A stretch of DNA of 64,000 bases, taken from NCBI RefSeq assembly GCF_000718025.1, contig NZ_JODS01000019.1:1-64000 (forward strand), in the 5' to 3' direction. Positions 1 to 8,100 of the stretch are shown here, piece by piece; position 1 is the first letter of the stretch; every line of letters begins with the position of its first letter. Under the pieces are notes generated by a model. That model was not told the origin of the DNA. It saw only the letters and a list, made by a program, of their open reading frames with translations, and made no database searches. This stretch comes from Kitasatospora purpeofusca (lineage in GTDB: Bacteria; Actinomycetota; Actinomycetes; Streptomycetales; Streptomycetaceae). The position numbers and the translations under genes were made by a program.

Positions 1-90
1 CGGGCCGACAAATCCCAAACAGGACAGTCGAAACGTCAGTCAGTGCTCGGGTCAGACCCGCCAGCAGCGTCACCACGTACATCATCACTG
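1..90. other. window edge, no gene seen
   Basis: The first 90 bases lie downstream of the leftward gene that ends at 91. I see no convincing coding frame, hairpin or RNA gene here. Confidence 0.4.
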
Positions 91-429
91 TCAGTGCTGC
101 TCGCGCCAGCCGTCGTGGGAGGCGGCGACGGTGTCGAGGGCGTGGAGGAGAGCCGGGGTCCAGCCGTGCTCGGGGGGTTCCACGACCACCAGCCACTGGG
201 CGTCCTCGGCGTCGTCCTCCCCGGCGAGGGCGTCCCGGACGATCTCCGGCTCGGCGAGGTCGGGGTGGTCCGCGCCGAGCTCCTCGGCGGCCTCCTCGGC
301 GGCATCGCGGTCGGGCAGGACGAGCAGTTGCCGGGCGTGCGGGTCGAAGTCGTCCGGCAGGTCGGCTGCCTCGGAGACGGACGCGGCGACGGACTCGGTG
401 GTGGGGTCGGTGGTGGGGTCTTCGGTCAC
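91..429 (-). CDS. RraB-like (RNase E inhibitor-like) small acidic protein
   Basis: A 112-residue acidic protein read from a GTG at 427-429. After a disordered Thr/Asp-rich N-terminus, residues 31-110 contain HARQLLVLPD, an alternating Ala/Glu helix, a WLVVVE strand and a final helix ending in HDGWREQH. This layout resembles the RraB/RNase E-inhibitor fold, in which a short ferredoxin-like domain ends in a conserved GW. The family link is an inference from pattern, not a proven match. It is divergent from holA with 57 bases between starts. If RraB-like, it would modulate RNase E/G-type mRNA decay. Otherwise it is a conserved hypothetical. Reading frames antisense through holA do not look real. 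Confidence 0.6.
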   Translation of the reverse strand: MTEDPTTDPTTESVAASVSEAADLPDDFDPHARQLLVLPDRDAAEEAAEELGADHPDLAEPEIVRDALAGEDDAEDAQWLVVVEPPEHGWTPALLHALDTVAASHDGWREQH

Positions 430-472
430 CCGTCCATTCTCCAGGGCGGCCGGAGCTGTCCGTGCCCCGTGG

Positions 473-478
473 GATGCT
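473..478 (+). promoter_or_regulatory. possible -10 of holA
   Basis: GATGCT lies eight bases before the holA ATG, the spacing of a near-leaderless promoter. No good -35 is visible. Confidence 0.25.
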
Positions 479-486
479 GGTAGGCG

Positions 487-1488
487 ATGGCCAGGAAGAG
501 TGCACCCGACGACCTGCTCGCCCCGCTGACCCTCGCGGTCGGCCAGGAGGAGCTGCTGCTGGACCGCGCGGTGGCCCAGGTGGTGGCCGCGGCGAAGGCC
601 GCCGACCCGGACACCGATGTGCGGGACATCCCGCCCGGTGGCCTGCAGCCCGGCAGCCTGGCCGAGCTCACCACTCCCTCGCTCTTCGCCGAGCGCAAGG
701 TCATCGTGGTCAGGGCCGCGCAGGACCTCTCCGCCGACTCCGTCAAGGAGGTCAAGGCGTACATCGAGGCCCCCGCCGAAGAAGTGATCATGGTCCTGGT
801 GCACGCGGGCGGCGCCAAGGGCAAGGGCCTACTGGACGCGGGCCGCAAGGCCGGCGGCCGCGAGGTGGCCTGCGCGAAGCTCGCCAAGGCGAGCGAGCGG
901 CTGGCCTTCGTGAAGGGCGAGTTCCGGACCCTCGGCCGCTCGGCGACGCCGGAGGCCTGCCAGACCCTGCTGGACGCGCTCGGCAGCGACCTGCGCGAGC
1001 TGGCGGCCGCCTGCAACCAGCTGACCTCCGACGTCGAGGGCACCATCGACGAGACCGTGGTCGCCCGCTACTACAGCGGCCGGGCCGAGGCCACCGGCTT
1101 CGAGGTCGCGGACCTGGCGGTCACCGGCCGGGCCGCCGAGGCGCTGGAGCGCCTGCGCTGGGCCCTGGCGGTCGGCCAGCCGCCGACCGGCATCACCTAC
1201 GCGCTGGCGTCCGGCGTGCGGAGCATCGGGCGGCTGGCGACGGCCGGGCGGAACATGCGCCCGGGGGACCTCGCCCGCGAGCTGGGCATGCCGCCGTGGA
1301 AGGTGGAGCGGGTCCGCCAGCAGATGCGCGGCTGGACGGGCGACGGCGTGGCCGTGGCGCTGACGGCGATCGCGCAGGCGGACGCCGCCGTCAAGGGCGG
1401 CTCCGACGACCCGGCCTTCGCCCTGGAGCGTGCCGTGGTCGCCGTGGCGAGGGCCGCCAGGGCCGGTTCCCGGCAGCCCTCGTACTGA
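487..1488 (+). CDS. holA: DNA polymerase III subunit delta
   Basis: A 333-residue clamp-loader delta subunit, the usual length. It opens the beta sliding clamp together with DnaX and delta-prime. The N-terminal AAA-like domain shows LTLAVGQEELLLDRAV, followed by SLFAERKVIVV, the degenerate nucleotide-binding region typical of delta, which does not hydrolyse ATP. The C-terminal helical collar includes ARELGMPPWKVERVRQQ. The start is an ATG at 487. In actinomycetes holA normally sits between comEC and rpsT, and rpsT follows here at 2.7 kb on the other strand, which supports the call. Confidence 0.95.
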   Translation: MARKSAPDDLLAPLTLAVGQEELLLDRAVAQVVAAAKAADPDTDVRDIPPGGLQPGSLAELTTPSLFAERKVIVVRAAQDLSADSVKEVKAYIEAPAEEVIMVLVHAGGAKGKGLLDAGRKAGGREVACAKLAKASERLAFVKGEFRTLGRSATPEACQTLLDALGSDLRELAAACNQLTSDVEGTIDETVVARYYSGRAEATGFEVADLAVTGRAAEALERLRWALAVGQPPTGITYALASGVRSIGRLATAGRNMRPGDLARELGMPPWKVERVRQQMRGWTGDGVAVALTAIAQADAAVKGGSDDPAFALERAVVAVARAARAGSRQPSY

Positions 1489-1501
1489 GCCCGCTCCGGG
1501 G

Positions 1502-2371
1502 CTACGGGCCGCCGATCGCCTTGAGCATGTCCCGGGTGTCGTCGAGCATGGCCTTGCGCACGGTCTCCCGGTCCAGGGTGTGGTTCTTGCCGACCTGGTA
1601 GTTGTCCGTCCAGTACAGCGAGTACGTCATACCGCCGTCGCGGACCTGCAGGTAGTAGTTGATGTCGTGGAAGGTCTTGTCCGAGCTGGTCGGTTCGTCA
1701 CCGTAGGCGAGGTAGGCCTCCTCGCCGAGGCCCGGTACGGGGGTGATCTCGTACTTCTGCTGCTCGAAGTACTGTCGCAGGGCGGTGAACTCCGGGGCGG
1801 AGTCGACGGCCCGGTGCAGTTCGGCCCGGATGTCGAGGGTGGCGTAGTCGGTGGTCTCGCTGTCGGACGGGGTGCGCTTCATCAGCGCGTAGCAGCGCAT
1901 GACGTCCATGGAGTCGGTGCGGCCGACGTGTTCCAGCGGGTAGTTGTCCACCATCTTGTACTTGCCGCGGAACGCGGTGAGCTTGCCGGCGTCGCAGATC
2001 CGGTCGACCGCGTGGTAGCTGCGGAGGCTCTTCGCCGCGGACCCGCCGTCGACCAGACCGGGCACCGCGAGCACGGTGCCGGTCCAGACGGCCGAGGCGA
2101 GGATCGCGCCGACGAACGCCCAGGTCGCGTTGCGCCGAAGTCCGCCGCTCCGGCGGCCGCCCGGGGCGGGGGCGCCGCCCACCACCGCCGAGCCGGGCAC
2201 CGTGGGTGTTCCCGGTCCGCCCGGTGCGCCGGGCGCGCTGGGGAGGCCGGGCGGCGGCCCGAAGCCGGGCGGGCTGTTCGGTACCGGTGGCTGCTGCGGG
2301 AAGCCGGCGAAGCCGGGTCCGTTCTGCGGCGACGGTGCCGGTGACGGTGATGACGGCGGCGGTGTCCCCAA
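1502..2371 (-). CDS. proline-rich single-pass membrane protein, unknown function
   Basis: A 289-residue protein. Residues 1-75 are a Pro/Gly-rich cytoplasmic region, followed by a basic stretch, one membrane helix at about 83-104 (TWAFVGAILASAVWTGTVLA) and an extracytoplasmic domain of about 180 residues with two Cys (ICDAGK and MRCYAL) that could form a disulfide. The start is a TTG at 2371, chosen because a strong GAGGGGGG ribosome site lies a few bases upstream and no better start exists. This plan is common in Streptomyces surface proteins. I recognise no enzymatic motif. It is convergent with holA, 13 bases from its stop. Confidence 0.8.
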   Translation of the reverse strand: MGTPPPSSPSPAPSPQNGPGFAGFPQQPPVPNSPPGFGPPPGLPSAPGAPGGPGTPTVPGSAVVGGAPAPGGRRSGGLRRNATWAFVGAILASAVWTGTVLAVPGLVDGGSAAKSLRSYHAVDRICDAGKLTAFRGKYKMVDNYPLEHVGRTDSMDVMRCYALMKRTPSDSETTDYATLDIRAELHRAVDSAPEFTALRQYFEQQKYEITPVPGLGEEAYLAYGDEPTSSDKTFHDINYYLQVRDGGMTYSLYWTDNYQVGKNHTLDRETVRKAMLDDTRDMLKAIGGP

Positions 2372-2518
2372 TGTGTGCCCCCCTCGGGCCTGCGACGTGG
2401 GTGCCGGAGCCCCGACCCTATCGGCCGGGCCGGGCGACCGTTCGAGGAAAGCGACGGCCGCCGGGCCGACCCGGTTCCCGCCCCGGCCCGGCCGCCGGCC
2501 CGGGGCCCGGAAACGCCG

Positions 2519-2550
2519 ACTGCCCGCCCGGTGTGTACCGGGCGGGCAGT
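2519..2550. terminator. 14-bp perfect stem hairpin
   Basis: ACTGCCCGCCCGGT and its exact complement flank a GTGT loop. It lies downstream of rpsT in its direction of transcription and upstream of the TTG gene, so it probably ends rpsT transcription. It lacks a U-tract, as is common in streptomycetes. Confidence 0.7.
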
Positions 2551-2688
2551 GGTGGGAAGTCCTGCGGGCAGGTACTTCCGGTCAATCCCTGTGCACCGCA
2601 CCCGCGTGGCGAACGCAGGCCGCGTGCGGTGCGAAGTCTGTTGTGCGCCTCGGGGGTTCCGGGTAGAGGGCCGGGCGTCCCGAGGGGT

Positions 2689-2707
2689 GGGGCCGTCGTG
2701 CGGCCCC
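2689..2707 (-). terminator. short hairpin just after rpsT stop
   Basis: GGGGCCG-TCGTG-CGGCCCC forms a 7-bp stem immediately beyond the rpsT stop. It may be a first termination or mRNA 3'-end stem. Confidence 0.45.
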
Positions 2708-2713
2708 GAGGCG

Positions 2714-2983
2714 TCAGGCCTGGACGGCGGTGTTGACGCGCTTGGTGATGGCCGACTTCTTGTTGGCGGCCTGGTTGGCGTGGATGACGCCCTTGCTCAC
2801 GGCCTTGTCCAGCGCCTTGGAGGCGGCGCGGGCCAGCTCGGTGGCCTTCTCGGTCTCGCCGGCGGCAGCGGCCTCGCGGGCCTTGCGCAGAGCGGTCTTC
2901 AGCGAGGACTTGACGGCCTTGTTGCGCAGGCGCGCCTTCTCGTTGGTCTTGTTGCGCTTGATCTGGGACTTGATGTTCGCCAC
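2714..2983 (-). CDS. rpsT: 30S ribosomal protein S20
   Basis: An 89-residue protein starting MANIKSQIKRNKTNEKARLRNKAVKSS and ending TKRVNTAVQA, the classic S20 pattern of basic helices that bind the 5' domain and h44 of 16S rRNA. It is the usual length. The GTG start at 2981-2983 is preceded by a GAGG ribosome site eight bases away. Its place between holA and lepA is conserved in actinomycetes. Confidence 0.97.
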   Translation of the reverse strand: MANIKSQIKRNKTNEKARLRNKAVKSSLKTALRKAREAAAAGETEKATELARAASKALDKAVSKGVIHANQAANKKSAITKRVNTAVQA

Positions 2984-3210
2984 GAAAGTGCCTCAGTCTG
3001 TGAAATCGGTTCTGGGGGTTCCCCGGCCGGAGGCTGGGGAGGTTTGCACCAGCGACCCTTGGAGCAGCTGAGAGGGCATGCCGGGGCCAGGTGCAGCGGC
3101 CAACGCTACCAGGGCCGACGGGCCCGGCCCAAACCGGGCGGGCACGGCGCGGGCACGGCGCGGGCGCGCGCTGGGCGCCCGGTGGAGGCGCGCCGGGCGC
3201 CCGGTGCCGG

Positions 3211-3516
3211 TCAGGCCCGCAGCAGCGGCTCGCCGTAGTGCTCGACCTCGGGGAACGGCCGGTAGAAGTGGTGCAGCAGCGCACGCCACCGCTGGTACTC
3301 GGGGGAGCGGCGGAATCCCTCGGTGTGGTCGGTGAGGTTCTCCCACTCCACCTGGAGCAGGAACCGGGAGCCGCGCCCCTCGTCCAGGCAGCGGCGCAGG
3401 GCCAGCGAGCGGAAGCCGGGCCGGCCGGCGATCAGGGGGCGGGCCTCGGTGAAGGCGGCGAGGAATTCCTCCTCCTGGCCGGGCAGCACGTCGAGCAGGG
3501 CGCTTTCGAGGATCAT
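3211..3516 (-). CDS. antibiotic biosynthesis monooxygenase (ABM) family protein
   Basis: A 101-residue protein with the dimeric alpha-beta barrel ABM pattern: MILESALLDVLPGQEEEFLAAF, then GFRSLALRRCL, FLLQVEWENLTDHTEGFRRSPEYQRW and a C-terminal HYGEP. WENLTDHTEGFR-SPEY is the family signature. Family members include heme-degrading or quinone-forming monooxygenases and many proteins of unknown substrate. No adjacent biosynthetic genes suggest one. It is divergent from lepA. Confidence 0.85.
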   Translation of the reverse strand: MILESALLDVLPGQEEEFLAAFTEARPLIAGRPGFRSLALRRCLDEGRGSRFLLQVEWENLTDHTEGFRRSPEYQRWRALLHHFYRPFPEVEHYGEPLLRA

Positions 3517-3762
3517 GGCTCGCCATCCTGCCGTGCGACCTCGACCGCGGGAGCCGTCCCGCGGGCCCCGGGGACCCCTCGCGACAGCCCGCTTCGGGGC
3601 CCCCGGGCGGCCCGAAGCGGACGGGTGGCGCGCGGTCCGCCCGCGGGAGGTGGGAAGATGGGAGGAACTATCTCGATCGGACGACCGTCCGGTCGCCCGG
3701 GAAGCCGGTCAGCGATGATCCGGACACCCCCGGCCCCCGGACCAACGGAGAATCGGACCAAG

Positions 3763-5634
3763 GTGCCCGCGACCCCCAGCAATGTGCCAGAGCCCAGCCG
3801 TACCGACCCGGCGCTGATCCGCAACTTCTGCATCATCGCCCACATCGACCACGGCAAGTCGACCCTCGCCGACCGGATGCTGCAGATCACCGGTGTGGTC
3901 GACCCGCGGCAGATGCGCGCCCAGTACCTCGACCGCATGGACATCGAGCGCGAGCGCGGCATCACGATCAAGTCGCAGGCCGTCCGTCTCCCGTGGGCGC
4001 CGAGGACCGGTCCCCACGCCGGGAACACGCACATCCTCAACATGATCGACACCCCGGGCCACGTGGACTTCACGTACGAGGTGTCGCGTTCCCTCGCGGC
4101 CTGCGAGGGCACCGTCCTGGTCGTCGACGCGGCCCAGGGCATCGAGGCGCAGACCCTCGCCAACCTGTACCTGGCGCTGGAGAACGACCTCACGATCGTC
4201 CCGGTGCTGAACAAGATCGACCTGCCGGCCGCGCAGCCGGAGAAGTACGCCGCGGAGATCGCCCACATCATCGGCTGCGACCCGTCCGATGTGCTTCAGG
4301 TCAGTGCCAAGACCGGTCTCGGTGTCGAGGACCTGCTGGACCACATCGTCAACACCGTCCCGGCCCCGGTCGGCGTCAAGGACGCCCCGGCCCGCGCGAT
4401 GATCTTCGACTCGGTGTACGACTCCTACCGCGGCGTGGTCACCTACGTCCGTGTCGTGGACGGTCAGCTGACCAAGCGCGAGCGCATCGCGATGATGTCC
4501 ACCGGCGCCACCCACGAGCTGCTGGAGATCGGCGTCATCTCGCCGGAGCCGAAGGTCGCCGACGGCCTGGGCGTCGGTGAGGTGGGCTACATCATCACCG
4601 GTGTGAAGGACGTCCGGCAGTCCAAGGTCGGTGACACCATCACGTCGATGCACAAGGGTGCCACCGAGGCGCTCGGCGGCTACAAGGACCCGCGTCCGAT
4701 GGTGTTCTCGGGCCTGTACCCGCTGGACGGCTCGGACTACCCGCTGCTGCGCGACGCCCTGGACAAGCTGCGGCTGAACGACGCGGCGCTGGTGTACGAG
4801 CCGGAGACCTCGGTCGCGCTCGGCTTCGGCTACCGCTGCGGCTTCCTCGGCCTGCTGCACCTGGAGATCATCCGGGAGCGCCTGGAGCGCGAGTTCAACC
4901 TCGACCTCATCTCCACCGCCCCGAACGTGGTCTACCGGGTGATCATGGAGGACGGCTCCGAGCACACCGTCACCAACCCGAGCGAGTTCCCGGTCGGCAA
5001 GATCGCCGAGGTGTACGAGCCGGTCGTGCGCGGCACCATCCTGGCGCCGAACGAGTTCGTCGGCGCGATCATGGAGCTGTGCCAGTCCCGCCGCGGCAAC
5101 CTCCAGGGCATGGACTACCTGTCCGAGGACCGGGTCGAGCTGCGCTACACCCTTCCGCTCGCGGAGATCGTCTTCGACTTCTTCGACCAGCTGAAGTCCA
5201 AGACCCGCGGCTACGCCTCGCTCGACTACGAGCCCATCGGCGAGCAGACCGCCGACCTGGTCAAGGTCGACATCCTGCTGCACGGCGACGCGGTGGACGC
5301 GTTCTCCGCGATCGTGCACAAGGACAAGGCCTACGGCTACGGCGTGATGATGGCCGGCAAGCTGCAGAAGCTGATCCCGCGCCAGCAGTTCGAGGTGCCG
5401 ATCCAGGCCGCGATCGGCTCCCGGGTGATTGCCCGTGAGACCGTCCGCGCCATCCGCAAGGACGTCCTCGCCAAGTGCTACGGCGGTGACATCTCCCGTA
5501 AGCGGAAGCTGCTGGAGAAGCAGAAGGAGGGCAAGAAGCGGATGAAGATGGTCGGCCGCGTGGAGGTCCCGCAGGAGGCCTTCATCGCCGCGCTGTCCAC
5601 CGACGCCGAGACCCCCAAGGGCGAGAAGAAGTAA
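3763..5634 (+). CDS. lepA: elongation factor 4 (LepA)
   Basis: A 623-residue translational GTPase acting on the ribosome (back-translocation or 30S biogenesis). GTPase motifs appear in order: AHIDHGKST (G1), RGITIKSQ (G2), DTPGHVDF (G3), NKID (G4) and SAKTG (G5). EF-G-like domains follow, then the LepA-specific C-terminal domain with GGDISRKRKLLEKQKEGKKR. I chose the GTG at 3763 because it has a GGAG site and gives the streptomycete N-terminus VPATPSNVPEPSRTDPALIRNF. An ATG at 3715 in frame is possible. The stop-codon region is tandemly duplicated (see 5625-5648). Confidence 0.96.
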   Translation: MPATPSNVPEPSRTDPALIRNFCIIAHIDHGKSTLADRMLQITGVVDPRQMRAQYLDRMDIERERGITIKSQAVRLPWAPRTGPHAGNTHILNMIDTPGHVDFTYEVSRSLAACEGTVLVVDAAQGIEAQTLANLYLALENDLTIVPVLNKIDLPAAQPEKYAAEIAHIIGCDPSDVLQVSAKTGLGVEDLLDHIVNTVPAPVGVKDAPARAMIFDSVYDSYRGVVTYVRVVDGQLTKRERIAMMSTGATHELLEIGVISPEPKVADGLGVGEVGYIITGVKDVRQSKVGDTITSMHKGATEALGGYKDPRPMVFSGLYPLDGSDYPLLRDALDKLRLNDAALVYEPETSVALGFGYRCGFLGLLHLEIIRERLEREFNLDLISTAPNVVYRVIMEDGSEHTVTNPSEFPVGKIAEVYEPVVRGTILAPNEFVGAIMELCQSRRGNLQGMDYLSEDRVELRYTLPLAEIVFDFFDQLKSKTRGYASLDYEPIGEQTADLVKVDILLHGDAVDAFSAIVHKDKAYGYGVMMAGKLQKLIPRQQFEVPIQAAIGSRVIARETVRAIRKDVLAKCYGGDISRKRKLLEKQKEGKKRMKMVGRVEVPQEAFIAALSTDAETPKGEKK

Positions 5635-5648
5635 CCGAAGAAGTAACC
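5625..5648 (+). repeat. 12-bp perfect tandem duplication spanning lepA stop
   Basis: GAAGAAGTAACC occurs twice in direct succession (5625-5636 and 5637-5648). The first copy contains the real TAA at 5632-5634. The second carries an in-frame second TAA 12 bases later. Confidence 0.9.
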
Positions 5649-5695
5649 GAGGGCGGAAGGCGGTCGGGGAGGACCCCGGCCGCTCGCCCTCCACC

Positions 5696-5736
5696 GTGAG
5701 GGGCCCGGGACACGATGCGTGTCCCGGGCCCCTCAC
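5696..5736. terminator. 18-bp perfect stem bidirectional terminator
   Basis: GTGAGGGGCCCGGGACAC (5696-5713) pairs exactly with 5719-5736 around a GATGC loop. It sits between the convergent lepA and FAD oxidoreductase genes and can serve both. Confidence 0.88.
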
Positions 5737-5743
5737 GTGTGCT

Positions 5744-6811
5744 TCAGCGCAGCGACATGACGACGCTCTTCAGGATCGCGGCCTTGATCAGCCGCCCGGT
5801 CCGGCCGGTGAGCGCGGTGGGTCGCATCGAGTCGTCGCCGTGGATCAGCTGGACCAGCCCGTCGCGCCGCCCGAGGCTCAGGCACTGCACGAGGTAGCGG
5901 AAGGCGAACGGCTTGTCGGTGCGCCCGGCGAGCAGCTTGCCGAGGTACTGGCCCTGCGGCAGGGCGGTGGCGCAGCCCATCCGCAGGGTGCCGGTGCCGG
6001 GGACGGTGACCTCGGCGGCGTCGCCGATCACGTGCACCTCGGGGTGCGAGACCGACCGCAGGTGGTCGTCGACGATCGCCCGGCCGGCCGGGGTGACGGC
6101 GAGGCCGGCCTCGGCAGCGAGCGGGTGCGGTTCCATCGAGGCGGCCCAGACGACCAGGTCGGCGGGGATCCGGCCGCCGGCGGTGGTGAGGCCCTCGGCG
6201 TCGACGGCGGTGACGGCGGTCTGCTCGTGGATCGCGACGCCGAGTCCGCGCAGCACCCGGTGGACGTGGCCGCGGCCCTTGGCCGAGAACCAGCCGCCGA
6301 CCTGCTCGGCGGCGACGATCCGCACGGTCCAGTCGGGGTGGGCCTCGGCGAGTTCGGCGGCCAGTTCGATGCCGGTGGCGCCGCCGCCGACCACGGCGAC
6401 GGTGCCGGGGCGGTCGGCGGTGCGCAGCCGTTCGGCGATCCCGGCGGCGTGTTCGGCGGCGTAGGCGTGCTCGGCGGCGCCGGGGACGTCGTGCCAGGCA
6501 GTGCGGCTGCCGAGGGCGTGGACCAGGGTGTCGTAGGCGACGACCTCGCCGTTGTCGAGGGTGATCTTGCGGCCGGCGAGGTCGATCCCGGTGGCGCGGG
6601 CGGCGATGTGGCGGACGGCGCGTCCGCGCAGCACCTCGGCGAGGGCGGGCCGGTGCTCGGGGTGCCCGGCGGCGGTCTCGTGCTGCCGGATGCGGTGCAG
6701 GATCCGCTGCTCGGGGGCGATCAGGGTGACCTGCCCGCGCTTGCCGGCACGGGTGGCGGCGGCGAGGCCCGCGTAGCCGGCGCCCAGTACGACGATCTGC
6801 TTCTCGGTCAT
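5744..6811 (-). CDS. FAD-dependent NAD(P)H oxidoreductase (type II NADH dehydrogenase-like)
   Basis: A 355-residue pyridine-nucleotide-disulfide-type oxidoreductase. It has an N-terminal FAD Rossmann motif IVVLGAGYAGLAAA, a second NAD(P)-binding motif VAVVGGGATGIELAAELAE near residue 155, and the FAD-contacting HVIGDAAEV near residue 275. It lacks the CxxxxC redox pair, so it resembles the Ndh/FSP1-like quinone or small-molecule reductases. The ATG at 6809-6811 follows a good AAGGAG site eight bases upstream. An ECF41-like promoter lies about 100 bases upstream, just after the sigma-factor gene, so it is a likely direct target of that sigma factor. The substrate is not evident. Confidence 0.88.
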   Translation of the reverse strand: MTEKQIVVLGAGYAGLAAATRAGKRGQVTLIAPEQRILHRIRQHETAAGHPEHRPALAEVLRGRAVRHIAARATGIDLAGRKITLDNGEVVAYDTLVHALGSRTAWHDVPGAAEHAYAAEHAAGIAERLRTADRPGTVAVVGGGATGIELAAELAEAHPDWTVRIVAAEQVGGWFSAKGRGHVHRVLRGLGVAIHEQTAVTAVDAEGLTTAGGRIPADLVVWAASMEPHPLAAEAGLAVTPAGRAIVDDHLRSVSHPEVHVIGDAAEVTVPGTGTLRMGCATALPQGQYLGKLLAGRTDKPFAFRYLVQCLSLGRRDGLVQLIHGDDSMRPTALTGRTGRLIKAAILKSVVMSLR

Positions 6812-6902
6812 GTCGTCCCGCTCCTTCGTGGCGCCGTCGGCGGCGTCCTCTTCCGGCGCCCCCGGGGTGGCCGGGGAGCGCTCTCCGCGTGTTCGGAAGG
6901 GG

Positions 6903-6929
6903 GACGACGGAGCCGGTCGGAGTGTGACG
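6903..6929 (-). promoter_or_regulatory. ECF41-type promoter upstream of the oxidoreductase
   Basis: On the minus strand CGTCACA (6929-6923), exactly 16 bases, then CGTC (6906-6903). The known ECF41 consensus is TGTCACA-N16-CGTC, so only one base differs. It lies between an ECF41-like sigma gene and the oxidoreductase. Confidence 0.7.
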
Positions 6930-6939
6930 GTGACCCGCG

Positions 6940-7944
6940 TCACACCGCCGGCGGGGTGGTGGCGGGGTTGAGGTGGGTGAGCTTCTCCGGGTTGACCACG
7001 GTGTAGGCGGAGGTGATCCGGCCGTCGGCGACGGTGAAGCCGACCACGCCGCCGACCAGGCCCGGCTGCTGGTACCAGACCAGGCCGGGTTCGCCGTTGA
7101 CCAGGGCGAACTCGATGACGGTGTCGGGGGTGCCCCACTTGGTGACCATGCCGGCGACGAGCCGGGAGACCTTCTCCGCACCGAAGACCGGGCGGGCGCC
7201 GGCGGTGACGAGGCCGCCGCCGTCGGAGTGCCAGACCACCTCGGGGTCGAGGACGGCGAGCAGGCCCTCGATGTCGCCGCGGGCGGTGGCGGCGGCGAAC
7301 GCCTCGACGGCCTGCCGGTGCTCGGCGGGGTCGGCGGTGGCCCGGCGGCCGCCGTCCTTGACCCGGCGGCGGGCGCGGGAGGCGAGCTGGCGGGCGGCGT
7401 CGGGGCTGCGGTCGAGGGAGGCGGCGATCTCGTCGAAGCCGACGGCGAAGACGTCGTGCAGCACGAAGGCGGCGCGTTCGGCGGGGGTGAGCTGTTCGAG
7501 GACGGCGAGCAGGGCCAGCGAGACGGATTCGCCGAGTTCGGCGAGCTCGGCGGGGGAGGCGGGGCCGCTCTGGTAGGAGACGGACGGTTCGGGCAGCCAT
7601 TCGCCGAAGTAGGACTCGCGGCGGGCCCGGGCGGAACCGAGCTGGTCGTAGCAGAGGCGGGTGACGACGGTGGTGAGGAAGGCGCGGGGGTCGGCGACGG
7701 CGGCGCGGTCGGCGGCGCGCCAGCGCAGCCAGGCCTCCTGGAGGACGTCCTCGGCGTCGGTGAAGGAGCCGAGCATCCGGTAGGCGACGGAGCCGAGGTA
7801 GCGCCGGTTGGCCTCGAAGGCGTCCGGGGCGGTGCCGCCGGTCGTGGCGTCGGTGCTGCCGGTGGTGGCCCGGGCGCTGCCGGTGCCACCGCTGCCGCTG
7901 CCGGTGCTGGGCGCGGCGGTGGCCGCCGACGGTTCGTCACTCAC
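6940..7944 (-). CDS. ECF41-family RNA polymerase sigma factor (SigJ-like)
   Basis: A 334-residue sigma factor from a GTG at 7942-7944. The first 42 residues are low-complexity Ser/Thr/Gly. Sigma2 follows (YRMLGSFTDAEDVLQEAWLRW), then sigma4 (LTPAERAAFVLHDVFAVGFDEIAASL) and a C-terminal SnoaL-like domain of about 130 residues. That domain carries the ECF41 hallmarks DGGG (WHSDGGGLV), NGEPGLVWY and VVNPEKL. ECF41 factors have no separate anti-sigma; the SnoaL-like tail tunes activity. They typically sit beside one oxidoreductase, decarboxylase or epimerase gene they control, which matches the downstream oxidoreductase. A possible -10 TACCGT lies just upstream. Confidence 0.93.
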   Translation of the reverse strand: MSDEPSAATAAPSTGSGSGGTGSARATTGSTDATTGGTAPDAFEANRRYLGSVAYRMLGSFTDAEDVLQEAWLRWRAADRAAVADPRAFLTTVVTRLCYDQLGSARARRESYFGEWLPEPSVSYQSGPASPAELAELGESVSLALLAVLEQLTPAERAAFVLHDVFAVGFDEIAASLDRSPDAARQLASRARRRVKDGGRRATADPAEHRQAVEAFAAATARGDIEGLLAVLDPEVVWHSDGGGLVTAGARPVFGAEKVSRLVAGMVTKWGTPDTVIEFALVNGEPGLVWYQQPGLVGGVVGFTVADGRITSAYTVVNPEKLTHLNPATTPPAV

Positions 7945-8004
7945 GGCCCTACGGTAGCGTCCCGCCCCCCGGCGGGGCAGGGTGGGACGGCCCCGGACGT
8001 GCGG

Positions 8005-8046
8005 GAACCCGGGGCGACCGGCTGTCGGGCCGGCCGCCCCGGGTTC
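8005..8046 (-). terminator. 12-bp stem terminator after ABC exporter genes
   Basis: GAACCCGGGGCG (8005-8016) pairs with 8035-8046, with an inner CCGG stem. It lies between the end of the ABC operon and the sigma-factor gene, separating the two leftward units. Confidence 0.75.
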
Positions 8047-8100
8047 GCCGGGAGGCTCACCGGGAGGTGGGCGGGGAAGGCGCGCGACCGCGCCCGGGGG

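Noticed and set aside
3715..5634. Longer LepA start at 3715
   Set aside because: It lacks a good ribosome site. The GTG at 3763 matches related proteins better.
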